Part shown: positions 13,760 through 19,937 of the stretch, piece after piece
How positions within the stretch are numbered: the stretch's first letter is position 1
How the letters are laid out: each line of letters starts with the position of its first letter
Assembly (NCBI GenBank): GCA_964545245.1
Contig: CAZJFC010000033.1
Span: 1 to 19,937, forward strand
Length of the DNA: 19,937 bases
Direction: 5' to 3'
Source: CAZJFC01 sp964545245
GTDB lineage: Bacteria > Pseudomonadota > Alphaproteobacteria > Rickettsiales > 21-14-0-20-44-7
Position numbers and translations under genes: made by a program
Notes under the pieces: generated by a model
What the model was told of the DNA's origin: nothing
What the model saw: only the letters and a program-made list of their open reading frames with translations
Database searches by the model: none

Positions 13760-14638
13760 ATGGAAGAAAAAAAACACCTTCGCGCGGTATTGCTTTACCA
13801 GAGCGGCCATCTGGGTAGCACCATTGTTTTTAACCTTATCCATAATTCGCCGGAGGTGGAAATTGTCGGCGTTATCGCCGCCAACCCGGTGCCGGTGAAC
13901 AAAAAAGGCCAGTCGCAACTCCGCAAATACATCCGCAAAATCGGCCTCCATTTCGCGTGGCTGCTGGTGTTGCAGGTTATCGTGCAGCGCTTCATCCTCA
14001 CCCTTGCGATGGTCGTCCCGGCGTGGCGCGACTCCGCCCTGCTCCCATGCCGCGTTATCGCGAAACGCAAAGGCATCCCGACGCTCAACTCGCACAGCGT
14101 CAACAGCGAACGCGCCGAAACCTTCATCCGCTCGCTGGAGCCGGATTTAATCATCTCCGCTTATTTCAGCCAGATCATCGAACCGAAAATCCTGAGCCTG
14201 CCGAAAATCGGCTCGGTGAACATACATCCCGGATGGCTGCCGAAATATAAGGGCGCGCTCTCATATTTCTGGGCGCTGAGGAATGATGAACCTTATGCGG
14301 GTGTGACAATCCACTGGATGAATGAAAAACTCGATGATGGTGAAATCATCGAGCGCAAGAAATTCAAGATAGACCCGAAGGCAACGCAGCAGCAGGTGAT
14401 GGTCGAAACCGCGCTCATCGGCGGCAGGCTTATCCAGAAACTTGCGCGGAAGTTATTGAAAGGACAACCGGTGAAAACGGTAAGCATCCGCGATGAGGAA
14501 ACAAGATATTACTCGATGCCCACCGAGGAGGATTTTAAGCATTACTTCAAAAAGCGTGGTTATTTCAGGATTCGCGACACGGTGCGGGTGGTGGCTTATG
14601 GGATTAAGCACCGCCGGCGCAGGAAGGTAAGGCACTAG
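13760..14638 (+). CDS. Formyltransferase-domain protein (Fmt-like, not canonical)
   Basis: Transfers, or once transferred, a formyl group from 10-formyl-tetrahydrofolate. The catalytic triad of the family is visible: Asn154 and His156 in SVNIHPGWLPKYKGALSYFWAL, and Asp192 in HWMNEKLDDGEII. It is not the housekeeping methionyl-tRNA formyltransferase: it lacks the normal C-terminal tRNA-binding domain, ending instead in a very basic tail (GIKHRRRRKVRH), and has a hydrophobic stretch at about 64-86 (WLLVLQVIVQRFILTLAMVV) inside the N-terminal domain that may dip into membrane. The substrate could be a sugar nucleotide, lipid-linked sugar or other amine. The start ATG is preceded closely by AGG. 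Confidence 0.85.
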   Translation: MEEKKHLRAVLLYQSGHLGSTIVFNLIHNSPEVEIVGVIAANPVPVNKKGQSQLRKYIRKIGLHFAWLLVLQVIVQRFILTLAMVVPAWRDSALLPCRVIAKRKGIPTLNSHSVNSERAETFIRSLEPDLIISAYFSQIIEPKILSLPKIGSVNIHPGWLPKYKGALSYFWALRNDEPYAGVTIHWMNEKLDDGEIIERKKFKIDPKATQQQVMVETALIGGRLIQKLARKLLKGQPVKTVSIRDEETRYYSMPTEEDFKHYFKKRGYFRIRDTVRVVAYGIKHRRRRKVRH

Positions 14639-14708
14639 GGGTTAGGTTGTAGGTTTTAGGTTATGGAATCTCAGAATTTCGGAAATTCCGAAGTTCAATA
14701 CTTATATG

Positions 14709-14817
14709 CACCTCACCCCGACCCTCTCCTCATAGGAGAGGGAGTTACAATTCTCCCCTCCTATCAGGAGGGAAATACCTTCTTCACCCCTCCTATCAGG
14801 AGGGGATGGGGGAGGTG
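14709..14817. repeat. MITE/REP-like palindromic repeat, family A, copy 3
   Basis: Same orientation as copy 1: begins CACCTCACCCC, contains two CCTATCAGGAGG hairpin units separated by AAATACCTTCTTCACCCC, and ends GGGGGAGGTG. It lies between the formyltransferase and the next minus-strand gene. Confidence 0.85.
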
Positions 14818-14855
14818 CTCCTATTAACCATCAACTGATGACTACCCTCATCAGG

Positions 14856-15215
14856 TTATTTTGAAAGCTCGGCTTTTTGCTGAAGCGCTGGCTGTACATC
14901 AGGCGACGCAACACTGGTGGAAGGTTTAAACAGATCAGCCGCCTCAGCCCTGATTTCTTCCGCTTTTTTACGCAAAGCTTCTCCCGAAGGACCTACATCT
15001 TGACGGAAAGCAATTTGACCAGTCACATCTCTATAGGCTTCTGCAAGCGCGATGATCTTGTCCCTATTTTCTGGCGGCAACACTTCTTCTAATGCACTCA
15101 ATGTATCATTCCTCTCTGAGAGGCTATATATAAGCGTCACTGCAACTATGCCCACAGCAATAGCGAAAGTTTTTAATATAGAATCAGAGCTGGAATCAGA
15201 TTCAGGTTTTGCCAT
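14856..15215 (-). CDS. Small single-pass membrane protein, unknown function
   Basis: From ATG 15215 (MAKPESDSSS), 119 residues. AAGGG about 8 bases upstream supports this start over the in-frame ATG at 15245. A polar, serine-rich N-terminus precedes one hydrophobic helix at about 15-32 (TFAIAVGIVAVTLIYSL), followed by a charged helical domain and a tail rich in Ser, Ala and Gln. There is no cleavage site, so it is probably an inner-membrane anchored protein with most of its mass on one side. The family is not recognised. Its neighbour upstream is the terminated dksA-like gene, so it needs its own promoter. Confidence 0.6.
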   Translation of the reverse strand: MAKPESDSSSDSILKTFAIAVGIVAVTLIYSLSERNDTLSALEEVLPPENRDKIIALAEAYRDVTGQIAFRQDVGPSGEALRKKAEEIRAEAADLFKPSTSVASPDVQPALQQKAELSK

Positions 15216-15263
15216 GATTGCACCCTTAATTTTTATTACTATCAAAGCATTATACTTACTTAC

Positions 15264-15290
15264 AAAAAAACCGGGGCAAGTACCCCGGTT
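15264..15290 (-). terminator. Rho-independent terminator of the dksA-like gene
   Basis: Inverted repeat AACCGGGG (15269-15276), 6-base loop, CCCCGGTT (15283-15290). The A-run at 15264-15270 reads as a T-run after the hairpin on the minus strand. It lies 23 bp after the stop codon at 15313. Confidence 0.88.
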
Positions 15291-15312
15291 ATCGTATCAA
15301 TATACTATGAGC

Positions 15313-16035
15313 TTAAGCCCTGTCTTCCATGTCTTCGTCGTAATGGGTGCGTTCGTCGCGTTCGTGGCGTTCCTGTGCTTCGATGGAAAGCGTCGCAATC
15401 GGGCGGGCTTCAAGGCGTTTGATGCCGATCTCCTCGCCGGTTTCTTCACAATAACCATATTCACCGCGGTCGATGCGGTTAAGCGCGGAGTCGATCTTGT
15501 TGATGAGCTTGCGGTAACGGTCACGCGTGCGGAGTTCCAGCCCGGTGTCAATTTCAACGGTCGCGCGGTCGGTAATGTCCGGCTCCTGCCAGTTTTCCTC
15601 TTTGAGATTGTTTAGCGTTTCATGCAGTTCGCCGCTAAGGTCGGCCTTCCATGCGAGAAGCTTCTGGCGGAAATATTCAATCTGGCTTGGGTTCATGTAT
15701 TCTTCCTTGTCGGAAGGCTTGTAGCCTTCGGCAAGTTTCACCCGTTTTTTTGGCGCTGCCGGTTTTGCAGGAGAAGAGGTTTTAGCTGATGCTTTGGTAG
15801 TTGTCTTAGTCATTACTTTGGATACTGGTTTTGTAGGGTTGCTGTTAATTTTCTTTGCCGGCGCGGCTGGTTTCTTTGCCGCTGGTTTTGTCGCTCTGGT
15901 TTTTTGCGTGCCGGATTTTGCAGGTTTTTTAGCAGCAGGCTTTTTTGCAACCGCTTTTGCGGTTTTACCTGCCGGTTTCTTCACCTTCGGGCTGGCTTTC
16001 GGTTGAGCTTTTGTTTTCGCCTTCGCTTTAGCCAT
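15313..16035 (-). CDS. dksA: DksA-type regulator with a histone-H1-like N-terminal tail
   Basis: DksA binds the RNA polymerase secondary channel and works with ppGpp to reset transcription. From ATG 16035 (GAGAGG 6 bases upstream) the protein has 240 residues; the DksA part is only the last ~130. It has the coiled-coil tip DITDRAT (153-159) and the zinc-finger region YCEETGEEIGIKRLEARPIATLSIEAQERHE, in which only the first of four cysteines (Cys196) remains, as is common in Alphaproteobacteria. Residues 1-105 are a low-complexity Lys/Ala/Pro/Thr tail with AKKPA repeats, like histone H1 or bacterial H1-like proteins. It is far longer than usual and presumably binds DNA or RNA non-specifically. 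Confidence 0.9.
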   Translation of the reverse strand: MAKAKAKTKAQPKASPKVKKPAGKTAKAVAKKPAAKKPAKSGTQKTRATKPAAKKPAAPAKKINSNPTKPVSKVMTKTTTKASAKTSSPAKPAAPKKRVKLAEGYKPSDKEEYMNPSQIEYFRQKLLAWKADLSGELHETLNNLKEENWQEPDITDRATVEIDTGLELRTRDRYRKLINKIDSALNRIDRGEYGYCEETGEEIGIKRLEARPIATLSIEAQERHERDERTHYDEDMEDRA

Positions 16036-16076
16036 CGTAACCTCTCTTTTCATCTAAGGTTTTTATACAAGGGGGA

Positions 16077-16106
16077 TATATATAAAGTGATTTCCCCACA
16101 ATTCAA
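16077..16106 (-). promoter_or_regulatory. Candidate promoter of the dksA-like gene
   Basis: On the minus strand TTGAAT (16106-16101) is followed after 16-18 bp by a TATATATA tract (16084-16077) that can serve as -10. The transcript would have a leader of about 35 bases. Confidence 0.5.
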
Positions 16107-16173
16107 GAAATTTAAAAAACATTTATTTTTCAACCTATTAAGAAGAAAAATCAGCGGATTATGTTCGACATGC

Positions 16174-16248
16174 GTCATTGCGAGGAGGCAGCGCCGACGA
16201 AGCAATCCAGTCTGGATTGCCGCGCTCACGTTGTTCGCTCGCAATGAC
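16174..16248. repeat. 75-bp MITE-like palindromic repeat, family B, copy 1
   Basis: Terminal inverted repeats GTCATTGCGAG and CTCGCAATGAC (11 bp) and a central palindrome GCAATCCAG-T-CTGGATTGC. The reverse complement of the copy at 18511-18585 matches it at 73 of 75 positions. Confidence 0.9.
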
Positions 16249-16280
16249 ATTGTGGATAGTTATGTATATAAATCTCAGAA

Positions 16281-16694
16281 TCATAGCCCATAACCCAGTT
16301 TCGCAAGCTCCACCGCGGCGCGGATTTTGGTTTCCTCAATAATTTCATTAAGTCTGGGGTCGTCGCAATCGGCCTCGATCTTTTCGAGCTTGCGCTGGAT
16401 GACCCGGAGCTGTTCAGCCGAAACATTGCCCAGCAAAAGCGCGTCACGGATTTTCAGTAATTCGTCAAGGAGGTCATCGGCATCCTCCACCAGCTTGCGG
16501 CGCTTTGACTGTTCATCGACCGCGAGCGCCTGGATGACGTTCACCGCCGACACGCGGCTGGCCGCGCCGACGCTTGCGGTTTCCTGTGCACCGCCGGCGG
16601 AATCAAGGAATTTGGAAAAGCCGCCGTCACCCGCGGATTTGGACTTGCCGGTTTTACCGGAGCCGCCAACATTACCTATGTTACCAATTTTCAT
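16281..16694 (-). CDS. fliX: FliX-type flagellar assembly regulator
   Basis: FliX is an alphaproteobacterial trans-acting regulator that, in Caulobacter, links flagellar basal-body assembly to the FlbD activator of late flagellar genes. The 137-residue protein has a flexible Gly/Ser/Lys-rich N-terminus (MKIGNIGNVGGSGKTGKS), then the family's conserved helical half: VNVIQALAVDEQSKRRKLVEDADDLLDELLKIRDALLLG, EQLRVIQRKLEKI, and the closing DPRLNEIIEETKIRAAVELAKLG. It starts 3 bp after the ribB stop, implying cotranscription with riboflavin genes, with no other flagellar gene in view. No clear Shine-Dalgarno is present, so translation is probably coupled to ribB. Confidence 0.82.
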   Translation of the reverse strand: MKIGNIGNVGGSGKTGKSKSAGDGGFSKFLDSAGGAQETASVGAASRVSAVNVIQALAVDEQSKRRKLVEDADDLLDELLKIRDALLLGNVSAEQLRVIQRKLEKIEADCDDPRLNEIIEETKIRAAVELAKLGYGL

Positions 16695-16697
16695 AGA

Positions 16698-17783
16698 CTA
16701 TATAATCTCGCGGTGCCCGGTAACGTGGAGGTCATACCCTTCCAGACCGATAATCGGGCGGTTTGAGTTGGTCAGGAGAATCATATCACGAACGCCGAGA
16801 TCAAGCAAGATTTGCGCCCCGATACCGTATTCGCGCAGCTTATTATATTCGCCTTCCCTGTTTTCCACCACATTGCTCACCGAAGCCTTGTCCGGGCTGC
16901 GGATTATCACGATCACCCCGCTGCCCTCCTGCTCAAGGATTTTCATGGATTTCTGCAATATACCGCTTTTCGGGCTGCCTAAATCTCCCAGCGAATCATG
17001 TATCATGTTGTATTGATGCACGCGCACCAGCGTTGGCTTATCAGGCAAAACCTCGCCCTTCACCAGCACCACATGCTCGGCGTATTCCACCATGTTCTGG
17101 TAGATATATATCTTGAATTCGCCGCCGAACTCGCTGTTGAATGTAGACTCGGCAACGCGGCGCACCAGTTTTTCGGTTTTGCGGCGGTAGGATATCAGGT
17201 CGGCGATGGTGGCGATGTTGAGGCGGTGCAGATGCGCGAAACGCTGCAAATCCGGCAGGCGCGACATTGAGCCGTCCTCGTTCATTATCTCGCAGATAAC
17301 GCCGCTGGGGTTAACTCCCGCAAGCCGCGCGATATCAACGGCAGCCTCGGTATGCCCTGCGCGAACCAGCACCCCGCCCTCACGCGCCATCAGCGGGAAG
17401 ATGTGGCCGGGGCTGTAAATTTCGGTGGGTGATTCACAGGTGATCGCGGTTTTAACCGTACGCGCCCTGTCCGCCGCGGAAATCCCGGTGGTGATGCCCT
17501 CACGCGCCTCAATGGAAACGGTGAACGCCGTCTGGTGGCGGGAAAGGTTGTGCTGCGCCATCAGCGGCAGTTTAAGCTCCTGCACGCGCTCAGCTGTCAG
17601 TGCAAGGCATATCAGCCCGCGGCCATGTTTTGCCATGAAATTAATTTCTTCCGCATCGGCAAATTGCGCGGGGATGACGAGATCGCCCTCATTCTCGCGG
17701 TTTTCATCATCGACAAGGATGAACATGCGCCCTTCGGCTGCATCCTTGATTACGTCTTCAATTGGGGAAAGGGGTTTCATCAT
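16698..17783 (-). CDS. ribB: 3,4-dihydroxy-2-butanone 4-phosphate synthase with degenerate RibA domain (RibBX type)
   Basis: The N-terminal ~205 residues are RibB, which makes the four-carbon precursor of riboflavin from ribulose 5-phosphate: DDENRENEGDL (25-35), AQHNLSRHQTAF (76-87), GHIFPL (126-131), GHTEAAVDIARLAG (143-156) and GVICEIMNEDGSM. The remaining ~155 residues have the fold outline of GTP cyclohydrolase II (RVHQYN, RSPDKAS, YGIGAQILLDLGVRDMILLTNS) but none of its three zinc cysteines, so they cannot catalyse that reaction. This matches the RibBX variant described in Proteobacteria; a true RibA must be encoded elsewhere. It starts 2 bp after the ribE stop and is followed 3 bp later by fliX, in one operon. 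MM start: the second Met (17780) is equally possible. Confidence 0.92.
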   Translation of the reverse strand: MMKPLSPIEDVIKDAAEGRMFILVDDENRENEGDLVIPAQFADAEEINFMAKHGRGLICLALTAERVQELKLPLMAQHNLSRHQTAFTVSIEAREGITTGISAADRARTVKTAITCESPTEIYSPGHIFPLMAREGGVLVRAGHTEAAVDIARLAGVNPSGVICEIMNEDGSMSRLPDLQRFAHLHRLNIATIADLISYRRKTEKLVRRVAESTFNSEFGGEFKIYIYQNMVEYAEHVVLVKGEVLPDKPTLVRVHQYNMIHDSLGDLGSPKSGILQKSMKILEQEGSGVIVIIRSPDKASVSNVVENREGEYNKLREYGIGAQILLDLGVRDMILLTNSNRPIIGLEGYDLHVTGHREII

Positions 17784-17785
17784 GG

Positions 17786-18417
17786 CTAGGCACTACCGAT
17801 AAGTTTGGTATTTCGGCTGGAGATATAATTCTCTACATAGCGTGCGATAGGGTCGATTTCAAGGTTTACCAGGTCGCCGATCTGGAGGCGGCCAAGGGTG
17901 GTGTATTTCTGCGTGTGCGGAATGACATTCACGAAAAAGCTTTCGGGGAATACGTTGTTGACGGTAAGTGAAACGCCGTCAATCGTGACCGAGCCTTTCT
18001 GCGCGATGAACGGGCGCAACCCCGGCGGGATGGTTATTTCCAGCGCCATTGATTCATTAATACGCTCATAGCCAAGGATTTTCGCCACTGAATCAACATG
18101 GCCGGTAACCATATGGCCGCCAAGCTCCTCACCCACTTTCAGCGCGCGCTCAAGGTTGATGGGCGTGCCGATGCGCCAGTGTTTCAGAGTGGTTTTCTCA
18201 AGGCTTTCCTCGGAGACCTGNNNNNNNNNNCCACGAACCAGTCCTTGCCCTCGCTTTTGCCGATGTCTATCACCGTCATGCACGCGCCCGCGCAGGAAAT
18301 TGAAGCCCCCTGCGGGATGCTGCGGATGTCATAATCGGTGGAGATTTTGAACATCGCCTCGCCGTGCTTTGACAGCGCCACCACGTGGCCGATATCGGTT
18401 ATTATTCCTGTGAACAT
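17786..18417 (-). CDS. ribE: Riboflavin synthase alpha chain (gap in gene)
   Basis: Dismutates two 6,7-dimethyl-8-ribityllumazine molecules to riboflavin. Two homologous lumazine-binding halves are seen: the first begins MFTGIITDIGHV and holds GASISCAGACMTV; the second holds VTGHVDSVAKI, FIAQKGSVTIDGVSLTVN and VIPHTQKYTTLG. Ten N at 18221-18230 split the gene and the flanking frames disagree; they join if the true gap is 2 modulo 3, and with exactly 2 bases the spacing between WFV and VSEESL equals that of other riboflavin synthases. The gene is therefore probably intact. ATG 18417 is chosen over a TTG six bases upstream. It heads the ribE-ribB-fliX operon. Confidence 0.92.
18221..18230. other. 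Assembly gap (10 N) in ribE
   Basis: Second ten-N placeholder, again out of frame with the gene it interrupts. Confidence 0.9.
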
Positions 18418-18510
18418 AGGCAAGGTATAATAGGTGAAAGGGGAAAGGTCAAAGGGGATTGGCCAGGATAAAGGGTAAAGGGGGAAGGAAGTTCATGGAC
18501 TGCCACATCC

Positions 18511-18585
18511 GTCATTGCGAGCGAACAACGTGAGCGCGGCAATCCAGTCTGGATTGCTTCGTCGGCGTTGCCTCCTCGCAATGAC
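18511..18585. repeat. 75-bp MITE-like palindromic repeat, family B, copy 2 (inverted)
   Basis: Opposite orientation to 16174-16248 with two differences in 75 positions. It lies between ribE and the tRNA gene, so the two copies bracket the ribE-ribB-fliX operon. Confidence 0.9.
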
Positions 18586-18606
18586 ATTGCCTGTTACTTT
18601 AAGGGG

Positions 18607-18683
18607 TGGTAGCTGGAGGTGGGATCGAACCACCGACCTCGGAATTATGAGTTCCGCGCTCTAACCATCTGAGCTATCCAGCC
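18607..18683 (-). tRNA. tRNA-Met (CAT), elongator
   Basis: A complete 77-base cloverleaf: acceptor GGCTGGA with TCCAGCT, D arm GCTC...GAGC, anticodon stem CGGAA/TTCCG around loop CTCATAA (anticodon CAT), T arm GGTGG/CCACC with TTCGATC, and an encoded CCA end. It is not the initiator, because the three G:C pairs below the anticodon and the unpaired first base are missing. The GC-T-ACCA end fits alphaproteobacterial elongator Met; tRNA-Ile2 with a modified CAT anticodon is a less likely alternative. Confidence 0.93.
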
Positions 18684-18729
18684 ACATTCGGGGATTGCGT
18701 AAATAACCGATTGAAGGGAATTTATCAAG

Positions 18730-18752
18730 GGGGGATTTTAAGCAATTCCCCC
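18730..18752 (-). terminator. Possible hairpin after the surface-protein gene
   Basis: GGGGGATTT and AATTCCCCC form an imperfect stem 22 bp beyond the stop codon at 18775. There is no convincing T-run on the minus strand, so termination here is only suggested. Confidence 0.35.
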
Positions 18753-18774
18753 ATCAAGTTCCCAACAATGACAT

Positions 18775-19937
18775 TTACCTGTAAAATTCCAGCCGCGCAT
18801 GTCCACTGGATGTAGCATAAATTACCGGTGGTGTGCTCATCGGATAAAAGTTATCCATGTAAGCATAATATACATAACGCACCTCAACATATCTTGTTCT
18901 GCCCGGAATTGGTATCAAACGGTTAATATTATCCATAGTAAAAAATGATATCTTAAAATCATCACCCCCGCTTGAATAATTATTGAGAGCATGATTAACC
19001 CCAGGCTGGTTCGTAGTGGCAAACCGGTGGACTGCCACTTCCGCATCCGGCCCGTCAAAATATGTTAGCCCGGTGGAAAAGCAACCTACATTATAATTTT
19101 TGGCAAACCCCCTCTCCAGCCGCGTAACTACACCACTCTCTATAGGCCACATATTGAAAGGCGGCCCCTGGTGATACATCCAATCAAATCCCGGATCAGG
19201 ATTAAACTGTGACATGTCAAACCTGCCCTCGTAGGGCGCCCCTAAAAGCGGACGCGAGTAAGTTAAAATGTAATTATTATCTTCGTCACGAAAGCCTAGC
19301 AGCACCGCTATGGCGCTATATAGCTTGCGGTTGGCTGGAGCCGTCGGCACAGGCTTGGTCTGAAGCGGCAATTGGTGCCAGCACAGAGCATCAAAATTAA
19401 GATGAGTCGGCGTGGTTTCATACGACTCAAGATCATATATTTTGATACTTGAAGGTTTGGGAGAATAATTACCTATAAGATCCGGCGAAGGCCATGAAGT
19501 ACAATGAGCAGCATTTTGGCAATCACACATCCAACTCATCCTGACACCGCCACCATCGGTTCCTGATACGCATCCTTCAGATGAAGACTCAACTGCCACT
19601 AACTCCCCTTCAAACCCGCTGCCGCCACTCCCCCCGTTGCCCGCCGGCAAGCCACAAGCGTATCCGCCCGCACCGTTGGAGATAATGGTCTCCCCCGCCG
19701 CGCAATCAGGGAGTCCGGTGGCAGTGGAGATGTTGGAGGAGTTGGCGTCCATGTTGAGGGAGGTAACAGGTTTCCATCTTATGTAATCGTTGAAATAGGT
19801 AGTTTCTGTGTCACCATCATTGATCGGCATATCGAAGAATAGCGAGTCGCTATCGCAATTCTCCGAATCTTTCGTTGCCGTGCCGCAGGCGACGACATTC
19901 TGCCCGGTGCGGTTGAAGGAACCTTTGCCGTCACTGC
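18775..19937 (-). CDS. Large probable surface/secreted protein, 5' part outside window
   Basis: An open frame runs from the stop at 18775 to the window edge without interruption (387 codons visible), so the protein is partial; an internal ATG at 19830 is probably not the start. The visible part opens with Asp/Asn/Ser-rich sequence (TGQNVVACGTATKDSENCDSD), then DCAAGETIISNGAGGYACGLP followed by a Gly/Ser linker (AGNGGSGGSG), then a ~270-residue region rich in aromatic residues and scattered cysteines (CDCQNAAHC, ALCWHQLP). Composition fits an extracellular fibre, adhesin or pilus-tip-like protein with a distinct C-terminal domain. The C-A-G-E/Q-x(n)-C words are seen in bacterial surface and tail-fibre-like repeats. 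Family not identified. Confidence 0.6.
   Translation of the reverse strand, partial: SDGKGSFNRTGQNVVACGTATKDSENCDSDSLFFDMPINDGDTETTYFNDYIRWKPVTSLNMDANSSNISTATGLPDCAAGETIISNGAGGYACGLPAGNGGSGGSGFEGELVAVESSSEGCVSGTDGGGVRMSWMCDCQNAAHCTSWPSPDLIGNYSPKPSSIKIYDLESYETTPTHLNFDALCWHQLPLQTKPVPTAPANRKLYSAIAVLLGFRDEDNNYILTYSRPLLGAPYEGRFDMSQFNPDPGFDWMYHQGPPFNMWPIESGVVTRLERGFAKNYNVGCFSTGLTYFDGPDAEVAVHRFATTNQPGVNHALNNYSSGGDDFKISFFTMDNINRLIPIPGRTRYVEVRYVYYAYMDNFYPMSTPPVIYATSSGHARLEFYR

Noticed and set aside
15052..15615. A 187-residue plus-strand frame across the terminator and the dksA-like gene
   Set aside because: It crosses a good terminator and lies antisense to a well supported protein.
16327..17016. 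A 229-residue plus-strand frame over fliX and ribB
   Set aside because: Serine/arginine/proline-rich shadow of two genuine minus-strand genes; no start signal.
18418..18606. An FMN riboswitch in front of ribE
   Set aside because: The upstream stretch is a purine-rich degenerate tract and a 75-bp repeat; I see none of the conserved FMN-aptamer words.
18607..18683. Initiator tRNA-fMet
   Set aside because: The first base pairs with position 72 (G-T wobble) and the three consecutive G:C pairs of initiator anticodon stems are absent.

Overview
The window looks like part of a flagellated, free-living alphaproteobacterium of roughly even base composition, probably a draft or metagenome assembly because two conserved genes are broken by runs of exactly ten N. 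The alphaproteobacterial signs are a FliX-type flagellar regulator, a DksA with three of its four zinc cysteines replaced, a RibB fused to a dead RibA-like domain, and a probable speF-type leader ahead of a decarboxylase. Genes are dense, and intergenic space is filled by several families of palindromic MITE/REP-like repeats.

Layout. 35-1870 (-) is the ABC-F ATPase uup. 2173-3090 (+) is lipoyl synthase lipA, followed by a BrnT/BrnA toxin-antitoxin pair (3112-3661) that lies between two 16-bp copies of the lipA 3' end. 3806-4153 is a small three-helix membrane protein. 4355-4983 (-) is a RelE-type toxin plus XRE antitoxin whose promoter overlaps a perfect 10-bp inverted repeat; periplasmic msrA diverges from it. 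Next come two secreted proteins of unknown role, one with an internally duplicated cysteine pattern. 6879-9810 (+) holds ratA (with an N gap), a four-helix-bundle gene, purE, a 514-bp leader region with a strong promoter and a possible small ORF, and purK.

9934-12186 (-) is a polyamine pair: a PLP-dependent ornithine/lysine-type decarboxylase followed by a deoxyhypusine-synthase-like enzyme, behind a structured leader. 12552-13637 (-) is an M48 metalloprotease and 13760-14638 (+) an atypical formyltransferase. 14856-16035 (-) holds a small membrane-anchored protein and a DksA with a lysine/alanine/proline-rich histone-H1-like tail. 16281-18417 (-) is an apparent operon ribE-ribB(X)-fliX, framed by two 75-bp repeats in opposite orientation. 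An elongator tRNA-Met follows, and the window ends inside a large probable surface protein.

How the genes work together: ribE and ribB serve riboflavin synthesis, purE and purK catalyse consecutive steps of purine synthesis, and the decarboxylase makes the diamine that the DHS-like enzyme probably uses. The two toxin-antitoxin modules and the repeats are the accessory part. Nothing here is an obvious new multigene defence system. The best candidates for undescribed biology are the lipA-end duplication around brnTA, the purK leader, the histone-tailed DksA and the duplicated cysteine-rich secreted protein.
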